This document shows positions 42,348-51,958 of a stretch of DNA of 64,000 bases, piece after piece. The stretch lies in NCBI GenBank assembly GCA_020634855.1, contig JACKAU010000003.1:930001-994000 (forward strand). The letters run 5' to 3'. How positions within the stretch are numbered: the stretch's first letter is position 1; every line of letters begins with the position of its first letter. Below the pieces are notes generated by a model. That model saw only the letters and a program-made list of their open reading frames with translations. It did no database searches and was not told where the DNA came from. Origin of the DNA: Anaerolineales bacterium (lineage in GTDB: Bacteria > Chloroflexota > Anaerolineae > 4572-78 > J111). The translations under genes were made by a program, and so were the position numbers.

Positions 42348-43451
42348 ATGAAATCATTCCTTGTTTGGACCAGTCTAATTTTTGCCCTGACCCTAACCGC
42401 TTGTGGCGGATCGCCCCCAACCAGTGAGCCGCTGCCGCCGACCGAAGAAGCCGTCAGCGTTCTGACCGAACCCGACCAAGCTACTCAAGAAGCAGAACAA
42501 AACGCCCCCCTAACGCCAACCGACGAGCCATCCCAATCCGTTGAACCAACGGCAACAAATACCCCGGTCTCGACGCCAACCCTCGAACCAACGGCTACCG
42601 CTGTGCCGCCTACACCGACCCCATCCCCGATCCCCGATCCAATGATCAAAGTCGATGAGGCGCTCGGTAATCAGGTCAACGTACGCAGCGGTCCGGGTAC
42701 GGTTTATCCGGTCGTGGCTCAATTTGCGCCCGGTCAGGAAGCCGTGGTATTGGGTCGCAATGAGGATGGCAGTTGGTGGCAGATCAGCCTGCCGGAGGCC
42801 GCTACCGGCTGGATCTTTGGCGACCTGGTCACATTTATAGGCGATGACGGCGGCATCGCTGTAGCCGAAGCGCCGCCCCCACCTCCGACAGCGACGCCCG
42901 CTCCCGAAGCGGTAGCCGAGGCGAATCCAGAGGAAGCCCCGGCCGGAACTGAGGGCGCCGAGGAAGTTAACGACAACGAGAGTCTGCCGGCCGATCAGTT
43001 GGAAGAACAACTCCGCTGCGGTAAGGATTTCTGTGTGACGTATCAGGATATGTTACCGATTTGGGAAAACGGCGGCTGTATAGGCAATCACAGTATCTAC
43101 ATTACGGTGTTGCAAGGGCCGCCGCCGGGCGTACCGCTGGACGGTGTTGTTATCGGCGATACGTTCAACAACGTCGAAGTTGCTTCCGGCAGTCACGGGC
43201 CGGGCCACACCGAAATTACGTTGTGGAACAACAGTATGACGCTTATCGCCAAACGTCATATTGATGGAACCCCGTTTACCAGCGAAGAAAGCTTCAACTT
43301 CACCGCTGCCGACGAATTGATTCCGGCTGAAGTATTAGCCGCTAAGGGTTACTGCGACGGCAATGTCGAAACATGCCGCTGGGCGCAGAATCATAATCAG
43401 GTTTGCCGGGGCCACTATTCGTGGCGGGTGACGTTCCATAAATTTGATTAG
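42348..43451 (+). CDS. Lipoprotein with a bacterial SH3 (type 3) domain
   Basis: 367 residues from the ATG at 42348 (GAGGAG upstream; a TTG 12 bases earlier is less likely). Lipobox LTAC near residue 18, a Thr/Pro/Glu-rich tether to about 105, then an SH3b domain (NQVNVRSGPGTVYPVVAQFAPGQEAVVLGRNEDGSWWQISL...GWIFGDLV). A second Pro/Ala/Glu linker leads to a Cys-containing C-terminal domain (about 225-367, LRCGKDFCVTYQDMLPIWENGGCIGNHSIYI ... CRGHYSWRVTFHKFD) that I do not recognise. Surface-exposed; SH3b suggests binding to cell wall or protein. Confidence 0.85.
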   Translation: MKSFLVWTSLIFALTLTACGGSPPTSEPLPPTEEAVSVLTEPDQATQEAEQNAPLTPTDEPSQSVEPTATNTPVSTPTLEPTATAVPPTPTPSPIPDPMIKVDEALGNQVNVRSGPGTVYPVVAQFAPGQEAVVLGRNEDGSWWQISLPEAATGWIFGDLVTFIGDDGGIAVAEAPPPPPTATPAPEAVAEANPEEAPAGTEGAEEVNDNESLPADQLEEQLRCGKDFCVTYQDMLPIWENGGCIGNHSIYITVLQGPPPGVPLDGVVIGDTFNNVEVASGSHGPGHTEITLWNNSMTLIAKRHIDGTPFTSEESFNFTAADELIPAEVLAAKGYCDGNVETCRWAQNHNQVCRGHYSWRVTFHKFD

Positions 43452-43580
43452 AGTTTGTGGAGTGAGTGGAGTTAATAGAGTTTGTAGAGTTCGTGGAGTT
43501 TATAGAGTTAAGGGGTTCGTGGAGTTAGGGGGTCTCCAAAACTCGACAAACTCCTCAACGCCATTAACTCTACGAACTCT
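43452..43580. repeat. 9-bp GAGTT-type repeat tract and its inverted copies
   Basis: Direct units such as GAGTTTGTA, GAGTTCGTG, GAGTTTATA run to about 43,533, then the complementary ACTCCTCAA, AACTCTACG order, so the tract can fold back between two convergent genes. Confidence 0.6.
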
Positions 43581-45054
43581 ACGCCGTTAATTGCGGCTTA
43601 AATCGCTCATACTGGGCCGGGTTTTCTTGCTCAACCCGCTGCAATAGGGTCTCGAAGGCTAAATTTCGCTCACAGTATTCGATCAGCCGCTGAATTTTGG
43701 CGGTGCGGCTCATACCCTGGCTGAAGCTGTCGCGGACGTCGCGGTAGTAATCGAAACAGAAAATGTCTAAGGTTTCATCATCGAACACGGCGGTCAATAA
43801 TCGACGAATAGTGGGGATGTTGTAGTTGACGGTCGCCGCGACTGGGGCGGGTGAGGGCGTTACCGGCGTAGGCGTAGACGTAGGCGCTGAACTTGGCGAT
43901 GGGGCGGGTTTCTTGGCCTGCATTTCGGCAACTTTGTAGATCGCTTCGGCAATATAAAGGAAGGCTTCATCTTGATCCGGCCAAGTCGTGACCGGCTTGG
44001 CATTTTTGGGCAGTGCTTGCAGCTTACTAAATGGAGCATTTTGCCAGCGTGTCGGGCGTAGGATAACCGGGATAACGATGGCCTCTTTGGCGGTGTGTCG
44101 CTCCAACGCACGGGTCATCTCGACATCATAGCAATAATCCGAGGCGATAAAATCAGGACTGACCAAAAGTAGAATGATATCGGCTGTATTGAGATTATCG
44201 TCGATCGCGTCGGCCCACTCGCTGCCGGCCGTAATATCGCGATCGTACCAGTCAGAGATAACGCCTTGCCGCCGCATAATCGAGAGATGTTTGGCTAATT
44301 CATCGCGCAAGGCTTCATCTTCATGCGCATAAGAGAAAAATAGGCTTATGGATCTGGACATCGTACTTCCTTTTTGAGAGGGATTGGTTTGGCTGGCCAT
44401 CGGCCCTGGTTTGGGCAGAGGGATGGGCGGGGGCGATACGGCAGCAGGCTCCGACGAGAGCAGAGTCTCCGGCATCTCCGGCCAAAGTTTGGGCAGCGCT
44501 TCAACCGAGATAGCCAGACCTCGTTCGCCCTGCCCCTGTCGATGGCTGACCACACCCAGCACGGTACCGCCGGCTTGATCCAACACCGGCGACCCGCTGT
44601 AGCCCGGTTGAAGTTGGTAATCATCCTCAATCTTTAAATCCCAAGCCCGGACTCGATCCGCCTGGCCGCGTACGGCTAACGCAACCGTTTGCCCTAAGAT
44701 ACCTTGCAGGGGGCGCACCAGAAAATGGCTGCCGAACTTCTGAAAGCCGGCGGTCAGAAAGCGGCTGTCTTTATCGCCGGTAGGCTGCAAAGGCAACGGT
44801 TTTTTATCCATTCGACTTGGCACCCGCAGTACCGCCAGATCCAACTCTGCCGCTGAGCCATAAGCCACAACCGCCGCCGGAGCGCCTTCCACATCGATAG
44901 CATTCGCTCCACCTACATCATCGACCACATGGGCGCAGGTGAGCAGATAAGCCATCTCATCATCCTGATAAATGATAAAGCCCGTTCCAAAGCGACTATT
45001 GCCGGGATCGGTCCCGGTGATTAAGACCACCGAGTTTTGTAAATCAACAGCCAC
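43579..45054 (-). CDS. Trypsin-TIR-EAD conflict-system effector
   Basis: 491 residues, three modules. Residues 1-200: trypsin-like serine protease with His42 (TCAHVV), Asp72 (ELDLAVL) and Ser153 (GYSGSPVLD), so the triad is intact; no signal peptide, hence cytosolic. Residues about 235-375: TIR domain (SISLFFSYAHEDEALRDELAKHL, ISDWYDRDITAGSEW, ADIILLLVSPDFIASDYCYDVE), a fold that often degrades NAD. Residues about 415-491: EAD1-like death-fold domain (TIRRLLTAVFDDETLDIFCFDYY, SQGMSRTAKIQRLIEYCERN, LLQRVEQENPAQYERFKPQL). The last part resembles the repaired N-terminus of the NACHT protein at 17,698-20,579, implying homotypic contact. It is preceded by a Trypco1-like gene four bases away. Expected outcome is a regulated suicidal or defence response; inference from domains. 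Confidence 0.88.
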   Translation of the reverse strand: MAVDLQNSVVLITGTDPGNSRFGTGFIIYQDDEMAYLLTCAHVVDDVGGANAIDVEGAPAAVVAYGSAAELDLAVLRVPSRMDKKPLPLQPTGDKDSRFLTAGFQKFGSHFLVRPLQGILGQTVALAVRGQADRVRAWDLKIEDDYQLQPGYSGSPVLDQAGGTVLGVVSHRQGQGERGLAISVEALPKLWPEMPETLLSSEPAAVSPPPIPLPKPGPMASQTNPSQKGSTMSRSISLFFSYAHEDEALRDELAKHLSIMRRQGVISDWYDRDITAGSEWADAIDDNLNTADIILLLVSPDFIASDYCYDVEMTRALERHTAKEAIVIPVILRPTRWQNAPFSKLQALPKNAKPVTTWPDQDEAFLYIAEAIYKVAEMQAKKPAPSPSSAPTSTPTPVTPSPAPVAATVNYNIPTIRRLLTAVFDDETLDIFCFDYYRDVRDSFSQGMSRTAKIQRLIEYCERNLAFETLLQRVEQENPAQYERFKPQLTA

Positions 45055-45058
45055 GTAG

Positions 45059-45370
45059 CTACTCCTTGGGTTTCAGCGACAACGTTACCTTGAGGTTGGC
45101 TCCGGCTGAGGATCTAGTCACGTAGAGATTGCCTTCACCCTCAAAGCTCAAACCCAGTTCAATCTCCGCCCGCTCGATATCCATATCCTGGCTCAATTCT
45201 TGCCAAGCGGCAGTAATTGGACGGATAGTTCGCACCAGAAGCGGCTGGATTTTATCAAATGTTGAGCCAACTTTATCGGCAAATCCGCCGGAGATAGGTT
45301 GAACTTCGTTGCCCGGAACCTCAACTTCCACCAGAGTGCCATCTTCAAGTTCTATTAGTTTAGTTGCCAT
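45059..45370 (-). CDS. Trypsin-co-occurring domain protein (Trypco1-like)
   Basis: 103 residues from the ATG at 45370 (AAAGGAG nine bases upstream; a GTG one codon earlier is possible). It starts MATKLIELEDGTLVEVEVPG and ends MDIERAEIELGLSFEGEGNLYVTRSSAGANLKVTLSLKP, a pattern I recognise as the CU044_2847/Trypco1 family that accompanies trypsin-like proteases in bacterial conflict systems. It sits four bases before the trypsin-TIR-EAD gene, so the two are co-translated. Role probably regulation or substrate of the protease; unproven. Confidence 0.8.
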   Translation of the reverse strand: MATKLIELEDGTLVEVEVPGNEVQPISGGFADKVGSTFDKIQPLLVRTIRPITAAWQELSQDMDIERAEIELGLSFEGEGNLYVTRSSAGANLKVTLSLKPKE

Positions 45371-45647
45371 CACCGACTCCTTTCAATAGGATACAAAACA
45401 TAATCGTATCTAAGGTTAAGGGTATCGAATAATTTGGCGAATGTCAACTATTTGTTTTTTTGTTAAAACCAGTAGGGCACCGCACCCCTCAAATGGCTTC
45501 GCCTGCTCCAGATGAGGTACTTCTTTGAAATTCACATTAACATAACCATTTTGTAAAAACGTAGGGGGCGATTACAATTATATTTGTTGGTTTGATGGCT
45601 GGTTTGTAGGCTAGGCGATTTGCGCCTGGTTTCGAGGGAGAACCATT

Positions 45648-47507
45648 ATGCTGAGCAGGCGGAGGCGCTATTCGCTTTCTACTAAGACAATTAGATTTAT
45701 CCCGAAGTTAAGTGTGCTTGTTTTACTGCTGTATATCACCGTGTTTCCTCACCTGGTTTACGGCCAGGACTTTCCTGTCTCGGTTAGTGTCAACGGCACC
45801 GAATTTTCAACGGATGATGTTGTTATACTGACCGTCACAGCCATAAATGATTCCCCCCGGCAGCCACGTCCGATATTGCCCCCGCTTGATAGTTTGTCAG
45901 TTATCGATCTAAACATTGCTACGAATGTGAGCCTGGTGCGCGGTGAAATTCAGGCTGAGGTCGTCTACACCTATCAATTACAGCCGCGCCGAACCGGCAC
46001 GCTGACGATACCGCCTATTCCTATAAAGTTTAACGATGAGGATGTGGTTGAAACAACCTCGATTTCGTTTAAAGTGACTCAGGGAGCGCCGCCGGCTCCC
46101 TCTCCAAACCATGCTGTTTTGCCCAGCGCGATTGTCCCACCGGCCGATTTGGTTGATCAAGATTTTTACGTTGAAGCCGTGGTCGATCAGGTCTCGCCGT
46201 ATGTAGGGCAGCAGTTAATCTATACTTTCCGGCTTTACCAGGCGATCAAGCTTTATCGGCAGCCGCAGCTCGAAATGCCCATTTTTAGCAGCTTCGAGAC
46301 CCAGGGGATGCCGGTACAGGAGTATAACCTCGACGTTGGCGACCGTACTTTTCTGGTCAGCGAAATCCGAACGGCGCTCTTCCCCAAATCGACGGGAATC
46401 ATTAATATCGGTGCGGCCCAGTTGATTTTTCCCGGCAGTTTCTTTGATGAGGCGGTTGAACTTTACACCCAACCTATCCAACTTAATGTGAAACCCCTGC
46501 CAGCTAACGCTCCTCCGGAGTTCAAGGGGGCGGTCGGTCAATTTGATTTGGAGGCCTGGTTTAGCCCGCAAGTGGCCGTGCTCAATCAACCTTCAACCCT
46601 TTCGGTCGCGATTACGGGCGTCGGCAATGTCAACACCCTGCCCGATCCTATTTGGCCCTCGCTGCACCAGTGGCGTACATATGACTCATTGAAAAGCCAG
46701 AGTATGGATATGAAGAATGGGCAATTGCAGGGAACCCGAGTTTACGAACGGCTGATTGTATCGGATAAAATTGGCGATTTCACGATCCCCCCGGCCAAAT
46801 TGGTCTATTTCGATCCGGTAGCCGAGGAGTACCGTACGGCTAGCACTAAATCGCTCAAGGTCCGCGTTATCGTGCCGCCCACGCCAGATGCGGCGTCGGC
46901 GACCTCTACAGCCGTGGCTGCTGTACCCCTGGCGACGTCTACACCCAATAACCAGAGCAGCATCGATCCAATAATCAATCCGGACAATCAGTTTATAAAC
47001 TCGGACTTTTCCGATTCACTCGATTCAAATTGGCGAGTAATGCTGCCAATGGGGGTGGTCTTGCTAGGGACTATCTGCGCCGGAATACCGGCGGCGGTTG
47101 TGATGGGAGCCGGTGGGCTGTGGCTGTGGCAGAAGCGACAAGAGAAAAAGAAGGGTGAAGTCGAAGCCATCAAGCAGCCCCAAGAAACGATGCATCCGGC
47201 TATTGCTCAAGCCATAATCGGCAGTGATGACAACTATCAAGTCGTCAACCGTGCTCTATCCGGCTACTTGGGGCAGGTTTTGAACGCCACCGTTAAAGGT
47301 TTGACTCGCACCGAATTAGCTGAACGGCTACAAGCCCACGGTCTGTCGATCTTGCAAGTTCACAAGATTAACGACTACCTGGCCCAAAGCGAAATGGGCC
47401 GTTACGGTCCTAAAACAGACAATGCCGGCTGGGAACTGCTGGCCAAAGTAGACAAATTGTTGTTTGAACTGGACAGACAGACTGAGGCGAAGGCAAAGAT
47501 GCAATAG
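45648..47507 (+). CDS. batD: BatD-like membrane protein
   Basis: 619 residues. A membrane signal segment at about 20-40 precedes an exported beta-sandwich repeat region (DFPVSVSVNGTEFSTDDVVILTVTAIN, AEVVYTYQLQPRRTGTLTIPPIPIKFND, DFYVEAVVDQVSPYVGQQLIYTFRLYQ, STLSVAITGVGNVNTLPDPIWP, YERLIVSDKIGDFTIPPAKLVYFDP) typical of BatD. One transmembrane helix lies near 470-495, and a cytosolic tail follows. BatD usually works with BatA/B and a MoxR ATPase in envelope-stress or aerotolerance roles; those partners are not adjacent here. Confidence 0.85.
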   Translation: MLSRRRRYSLSTKTIRFIPKLSVLVLLLYITVFPHLVYGQDFPVSVSVNGTEFSTDDVVILTVTAINDSPRQPRPILPPLDSLSVIDLNIATNVSLVRGEIQAEVVYTYQLQPRRTGTLTIPPIPIKFNDEDVVETTSISFKVTQGAPPAPSPNHAVLPSAIVPPADLVDQDFYVEAVVDQVSPYVGQQLIYTFRLYQAIKLYRQPQLEMPIFSSFETQGMPVQEYNLDVGDRTFLVSEIRTALFPKSTGIINIGAAQLIFPGSFFDEAVELYTQPIQLNVKPLPANAPPEFKGAVGQFDLEAWFSPQVAVLNQPSTLSVAITGVGNVNTLPDPIWPSLHQWRTYDSLKSQSMDMKNGQLQGTRVYERLIVSDKIGDFTIPPAKLVYFDPVAEEYRTASTKSLKVRVIVPPTPDAASATSTAVAAVPLATSTPNNQSSIDPIINPDNQFINSDFSDSLDSNWRVMLPMGVVLLGTICAGIPAAVVMGAGGLWLWQKRQEKKKGEVEAIKQPQETMHPAIAQAIIGSDDNYQVVNRALSGYLGQVLNATVKGLTRTELAERLQAHGLSILQVHKINDYLAQSEMGRYGPKTDNAGWELLAKVDKLLFELDRQTEAKAKMQ

Positions 47508-47550
47508 CCAGCACGTAAAATAGCAATACCTTGCTCCCCCTTTCCTTCAA

Positions 47551-47559
47551 TGTTATAAT
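47551..47559 (+). promoter_or_regulatory. Extended -10 promoter of the glycosyltransferase operon
   Basis: TGTTATAAT at 47551-47559, 34 bp before the first glycosyltransferase start. Confidence 0.6.
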
Positions 47560-47593
47560 CCACGCAATTTGTTAAATTGGTCTCAAGCAACTT

Positions 47594-48580
47594 ATGCCAA
47601 CGCAATTGCCATTTGTATCGGTTGTTATCGTATCTTACAATGGGAAAAAGTATTTGATACGCTGCCTGCCGACCCTCTTTAATCAAGATTATCCCCATTT
47701 CGAGGTTATCGTCATCGATAACGGCTCAACCGATGGTTTGGCCGACTGGCTTCGAGCCGACTATCCTCAAGTGACGCTCATTGCCAACGGGGAAAATTTA
47801 GGTTACTGCACGGCCACTAACCAAGGCTTCGCTGCCAGCCGAGGCGAATACATCATTGTACTCGATGACGACACCGTTTTGGAACCCGGGTTCCTAAGCG
47901 CGATGGTCGCCGCCGCCCAATCAGCCGATGACATCGGCATGGTCGCCAGCCAAATTGTACTCGATCATGCGCCGGAGTTGATCGACTCGGCGGGAATCGA
48001 GGTGGATTGGGCCGGATTAGCCTGGAATCGACACATTGGGCTACCGGCGGCCGACGAACCGGCCGAACCGGTCGAAGTTTTTGGCCCGGCCGGCGCGGGG
48101 GGGCTATATCGCCGTCGAATGCTGGATCAAATCGGCTGGCTGGATGAAGATTACTTCATCTACTACGACGACTCGGATATCGCCTGGCGGGGCCAGCGAG
48201 CCGGCTGGCGCTGTCTCTACGCGCCGCAGGCCAAAGTACGGCACGTTCATTCAGCAACCAGCGGTAAATGGTCGCCCTTCAAAACCTACTTGTTGGGCCG
48301 TAATAAGCTGTGGACGATGATCAAAAACTATCCGCTCGGCAGTTTTTTATTATACTCACCGGTCATTTTAGCTTATGAAATCGCGGCAATCTTTTATGGT
48401 ATTTTGATTCTAAGGAGTACCGCCGCGCTGCGAGGTCGATTAGCGGCGCTGAAACGGATCAACCTGCCGCTGGCGAAGCGACGTCAATTCAACCAATCGG
48501 TGCCAACTCGCCCGGTAAAACTGGCCCCCATCCGCACCCCCAAGCTGGCCTGGAAGCTGCACCGGACTATACCGCACTAA
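47594..48580 (+). CDS. Family 2 glycosyltransferase (rhamnosyltransferase-like)
   Basis: 328 residues. GT-A fold: VSVVIVSYNGKKYLIRCLPTL, VIVIDNGSTDGLADWLR, ENLGYCTATNQGFAASRGEYIIVLDDDTV (DxD metal site), GPAGAGGLYRRRMLDQIGWLDEDYFIYYDDSDIAWRGQRAGWRC. The LDEDYFIYYDDSD motif is typical of WbbL-like rhamnosyltransferases. A hydrophobic segment at about 255-275 suggests membrane association. First of four transferases in one operon building a surface polysaccharide. Confidence 0.92.
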   Translation: MPTQLPFVSVVIVSYNGKKYLIRCLPTLFNQDYPHFEVIVIDNGSTDGLADWLRADYPQVTLIANGENLGYCTATNQGFAASRGEYIIVLDDDTVLEPGFLSAMVAAAQSADDIGMVASQIVLDHAPELIDSAGIEVDWAGLAWNRHIGLPAADEPAEPVEVFGPAGAGGLYRRRMLDQIGWLDEDYFIYYDDSDIAWRGQRAGWRCLYAPQAKVRHVHSATSGKWSPFKTYLLGRNKLWTMIKNYPLGSFLLYSPVILAYEIAAIFYGILILRSTAALRGRLAALKRINLPLAKRRQFNQSVPTRPVKLAPIRTPKLAWKLHRTIPH

Positions 48581-48588
48581 GCAGCGCT

Positions 48589-49536
48589 ATGACGACTTCA
48601 CCTTTACCCACTGTAGCCGTAGTCATCCTCAACTGGAACGCGGCAGACGACACGATTAACTGCCTGCACGGTTTGACTGCCTTTAAGCACATTCAACCGC
48701 AGATTTGGGTGGTCGATAACGCTTCATCCGACGGCAGCGCCGACCAGATCGCCGCCGAATATCCCCACATCAATCTCATCCGTAGTTCGACCAACTTGGG
48801 CTACGCCGCCGGCAATAATCGAGCGCTGGTCGAGATTCGAGAACAGGCCATCGACCTAATCTTACTCCTCAACAATGACGCGACTATCGATGAAACTAAC
48901 CTACTACGCCTTGTTGATGCGCTGCACACTTATCCCGAAATCGGGATTGTCGGGCCGATGATGTTCGACGCCGACCAGCCGGAACGATTGCTCAACGCCG
49001 GCGGACAGAATCCGGTGCTGCATTTGACCTCTCACGTCTCATACCAAGCCAAATACGCTCCCCTCCAACTGGTCGATTACGTTCCCGGCACTGTGATGCT
49101 GGCACGACACGAGATTTTCCAAAAAACCGGTCTTTTAGATGAAGCGTATTTCTTCAGCGCCGAAATTCCCGACTTTTGCCGCCGAGCCAGACACCACGGT
49201 TATCTCAGTGCCGTTGTGACCCAAGCCCGGGCTGTTCATGAGGTAGGGCGCTCATCGGTCTTTAGAGAATCGCTCTACGTTTACTATATCATCCGCAATC
49301 GATTTCGATACATTCGCAAGTTCTATCCACGGCTAAAAGCGCTGTTATTCGGTTTCTGGACGATTTATAGCTTGGCGTTGGCGACAAAATTACAATTCGA
49401 TGGTAAATCCTACGCGGTTAAAGCTGTTCTTATGGGGCTAGGCGACGGCCTACGCGGCCGATTCGGTGGCCAAAACGAGCGCGTGCTGGCTGCCTGTAGC
49501 CGGCATACGCCCGCCCCACTCGATGGGTTGTCATGA
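48589..49536 (+). CDS. Family 2 glycosyltransferase
   Basis: 315 residues. VAVVILNWNAADDTINCLHGL, IWVVDNASSDGSADQIAAEYP, TNLGYAAGNNRALVE, ILLLNNDATIDETNL, YVPGTVMLARHEIFQKTGLLDEAYFFSAEIPDFCRRARHHGY. The usual DxD is NND here, as in many WbbL-type enzymes. Eight bases after the previous gene; its stop overlaps the next start. Confidence 0.9.
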   Translation: MTTSPLPTVAVVILNWNAADDTINCLHGLTAFKHIQPQIWVVDNASSDGSADQIAAEYPHINLIRSSTNLGYAAGNNRALVEIREQAIDLILLLNNDATIDETNLLRLVDALHTYPEIGIVGPMMFDADQPERLLNAGGQNPVLHLTSHVSYQAKYAPLQLVDYVPGTVMLARHEIFQKTGLLDEAYFFSAEIPDFCRRARHHGYLSAVVTQARAVHEVGRSSVFRESLYVYYIIRNRFRYIRKFYPRLKALLFGFWTIYSLALATKLQFDGKSYAVKAVLMGLGDGLRGRFGGQNERVLAACSRHTPAPLDGLS

Positions 49537-50546
49537 AACTGCTATATCACATCACCAACTTGCCGCCTAAGATTCAAGGTACGGAAGCCAGCCTGCAAGA
49601 ACTCAATATCTTGCGCCGTCATTTTGGCGGTGAACTCATTTACCTCAATCCGAACGAACAGTCGCCGATTTATCTGCCCCGGCTGCTGTTTGGCTTTCAC
49701 CAGCTCAAACGCATCCGCGCCGCCGAAACCACCATCGACGCCCACCATCTTTACAACGCCGATCCATTTCCATTTCCGATAGCTCGCCGACTGCGCAAGC
49801 CGGTCATCTACTCGATCAGCAGCGGAATTCGACAAAAACGACCCAACATTCACTACTTCAATTGTCTGGCAGCCGTCACCGTGTCTGATCAGCGCAGCTT
49901 CGATCAAATGACGGCCTGGGGCGTACGCAATTGTTTTCTGGTGCGTCATGGCATCGACACAGAGCAATTTTCCGTCAATCCGCTGCCACTCGATGGGACT
50001 TTTAAAGTGATGGTCGGCTCAGCCCCGTGGACAATAGGACAATTTGCCACGAAAGGCATTGATGCACTCCTGGCAGCCCTACAAAAAGCGCCTTGGCTGC
50101 ATCTTATTTTCTTGTGGCGCGGCGTCTTGTTTGAGGAGATGGTTGAACGGATTCAGCAGATGAGTTTGGAAAACCAGGTTGAAATCATCAACCAGCGAGT
50201 CGATGTCAACACGGTTTTAGCGCGTGTCCACGCCAGCATCGCTCTGGCAACCGATCCGGCGATTATCAAGGCGTATCCGCACTCGCTGATCGAGTCCTTA
50301 GCCGCCGGTAAGCCGATCTTACTCAGCCGCTCGATTCCGATGGCCGATTACGTTGAACAGCATAGCTGCGGTCAACTCATCGACCGCGTCACCCCTGACG
50401 CGATTCTGGGGGCGATTGAGGCGCTAATTCAAAATTACCCCATGATCCAGCAAGCAGCAATTCAACGAGGGGCGCACGATTTCTCCCACCAAGCGATGAT
50501 CGACTCTTTCGAGACCGTATATAAAGCGGTGATTCCCTATGAGTGA
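49533..50546 (+). CDS. Glycosyltransferase of the GT4/GT-B type
   Basis: 337 residues, GT-B style: an N-terminal half without strong motifs (LLYHITNLPPKIQGTEASLQEL) and a C-terminal half with GIDTEQFSVNPL, HASIALATDPAIIKAYPHSLIESLAAGKPILLSRSIPMADYVEQ, the E-x7-E-like acceptor/nucleotide region of GT4 enzymes. Start overlaps the previous gene by four bases and its stop overlaps the next by eight. Confidence 0.82.
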   Translation: MKLLYHITNLPPKIQGTEASLQELNILRRHFGGELIYLNPNEQSPIYLPRLLFGFHQLKRIRAAETTIDAHHLYNADPFPFPIARRLRKPVIYSISSGIRQKRPNIHYFNCLAAVTVSDQRSFDQMTAWGVRNCFLVRHGIDTEQFSVNPLPLDGTFKVMVGSAPWTIGQFATKGIDALLAALQKAPWLHLIFLWRGVLFEEMVERIQQMSLENQVEIINQRVDVNTVLARVHASIALATDPAIIKAYPHSLIESLAAGKPILLSRSIPMADYVEQHSCGQLIDRVTPDAILGAIEALIQNYPMIQQAAIQRGAHDFSHQAMIDSFETVYKAVIPYE

Positions 50547-51522
50547 TTCGCCGAAAGTTGCCGTGATCATCCCCAACTGGAATACTCGGCGCTGGCTGCC
50601 CGGCTGCCTTGACGCCCTTAAGGCCCAGACCTTACGTGACTTTCAGATAGTTGTGGTCGACAACGGCTCGACCGACGACTCGGTGACCTTCATTCGAGAC
50701 AACTACCCCGACGTTCACGTTATTGCGCTGCCGGAAAATCGAGGCTTTGCGGTAGCCGTCAATACCGGCATCCGGGCTACACAAACTGATTACGTCGCCC
50801 TACTCAATGTCGATACCGTACCTCGCCCCGGTTGGCTAGCCAGTCTGGTCGAGACCGCCGACCAGAGTCCGCCGGAAGTTGGGTTCCTGGCCTCCAAAAT
50901 GCTCAACCTTGACCGGCCTGACCTGATCGATGACGCCGGCGACAGTTTTAGCTGGTACGGTTCATCTTGGAAGCGAGGCAAAGGTGAACCGGCCGCCGAT
51001 TACAATGAGCCAGGCGAAGTCTTCTCCGCCTGCGCCGGAGCGGCGCTTTATCGCCGTCATTTTTTTGAAGCGGTCGGGCTGTTCGATGAAGATTTTAACA
51101 GCTATCTGGAGGACATCGATCTGGGGCTACGCGGCCGGCTGTTAGGCTATCGCTGTTGGTATGTGCCGGAAGCCGAAGTGTTGCACCAAGGCCAGGGCGC
51201 GGGTATCCCCCGCCCCCGCTACGTGATGTTCTCGACTTGCAACCGACTGATGATCCTGGTCAAAAATATTCCGCTGTCGCTACTGGTTAAGCATAGTTAC
51301 ACGGTGTTCTTCGGCCAGTTTTATTTCTTTCTGGTTTACAAAAAGCCTTACTATTCGGCTAAAGGGTTCGCTGCCTTTCTCCGTAATTTGCCTGTCACAC
51401 TCCAGAAACGCCGGGCAATTTTAGGTCGAAAAAAAATTTCGAACCAAATCCTAGACCGGCTCCTCACAAATGACCTTAATGAGCCATCGCTAAGGTCTAT
51501 TTTTCTAACAAAACTTCGCTAG
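50539..51522 (+). CDS. Family 2 glycosyltransferase
   Basis: 327 residues. VAVIIPNWNTRRWLPGCLDALKAQ, IVVVDNGSTDDSVTFIRDNYP, ENRGFAVAVNTGIRATQTDYVALLNVDTVPRPGW, FSACAGAALYRRHFFEAVGLFDEDFNSYLEDIDLGLRGRLLGYRC, EAEVLHQGQGAG. Last gene of the glycosyltransferase operon; its start overlaps the preceding gene. No convincing terminator follows immediately. Confidence 0.92.
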   Translation: MSDSPKVAVIIPNWNTRRWLPGCLDALKAQTLRDFQIVVVDNGSTDDSVTFIRDNYPDVHVIALPENRGFAVAVNTGIRATQTDYVALLNVDTVPRPGWLASLVETADQSPPEVGFLASKMLNLDRPDLIDDAGDSFSWYGSSWKRGKGEPAADYNEPGEVFSACAGAALYRRHFFEAVGLFDEDFNSYLEDIDLGLRGRLLGYRCWYVPEAEVLHQGQGAGIPRPRYVMFSTCNRLMILVKNIPLSLLVKHSYTVFFGQFYFFLVYKKPYYSAKGFAAFLRNLPVTLQKRRAILGRKKISNQILDRLLTNDLNEPSLRSIFLTKLR

Positions 51523-51724
51523 TTGGCCGCATCCGAGTTACCGATAATCTCAGCAAGTAAGACAATCTCTTTTTGCTCAATTAAGCGAAATGTTCCATAA
51601 TGGGCAGACGTATTTAGCGTGAGGAGAGGAAATGTCCCACGCATATAATCTTCTTCGACTTATAAATTAAAGGTAGCCTGTTTGTGTAGGAATTGGGGTA
51701 TTATATGCCAAGGGTTGCATAGCA

Positions 51725-51958
51725 ATGAGTAATCCTAAAAAAATGGCTGTTGAATTTGTTAGACACGTATTAAAGCACAACCCTGAGGCCAAGAGTTTTG
51801 CCGCAATTTACGATGCTATGGCCAGGGAGGCCAGCGCTCGATCTTTTCATAATCTGGGATATGATGAGTTGGCTGTGGCGGGTATATCGTTTTCATTATT
51901 GGACACAAGCAAGCTAGAGAGGGTTATTTCGGAGGCACAAAAGCCGCCCGACATCTAA
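51725..51958 (+). CDS. Small hypothetical protein
   Basis: 77 residues (MSNPKKMAVEFVRHVLKHNPEAKSFAAIYDAMAREAS...). Probably helical; a TATTAT box (51,699-51,704) precedes the ATG. I recognise no family. Isolated, with the next gene convergent. Moderate support from amino-acid composition only. Confidence 0.5.
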   Translation: MSNPKKMAVEFVRHVLKHNPEAKSFAAIYDAMAREASARSFHNLGYDELAVAGISFSLLDTSKLERVISEAQKPPDI

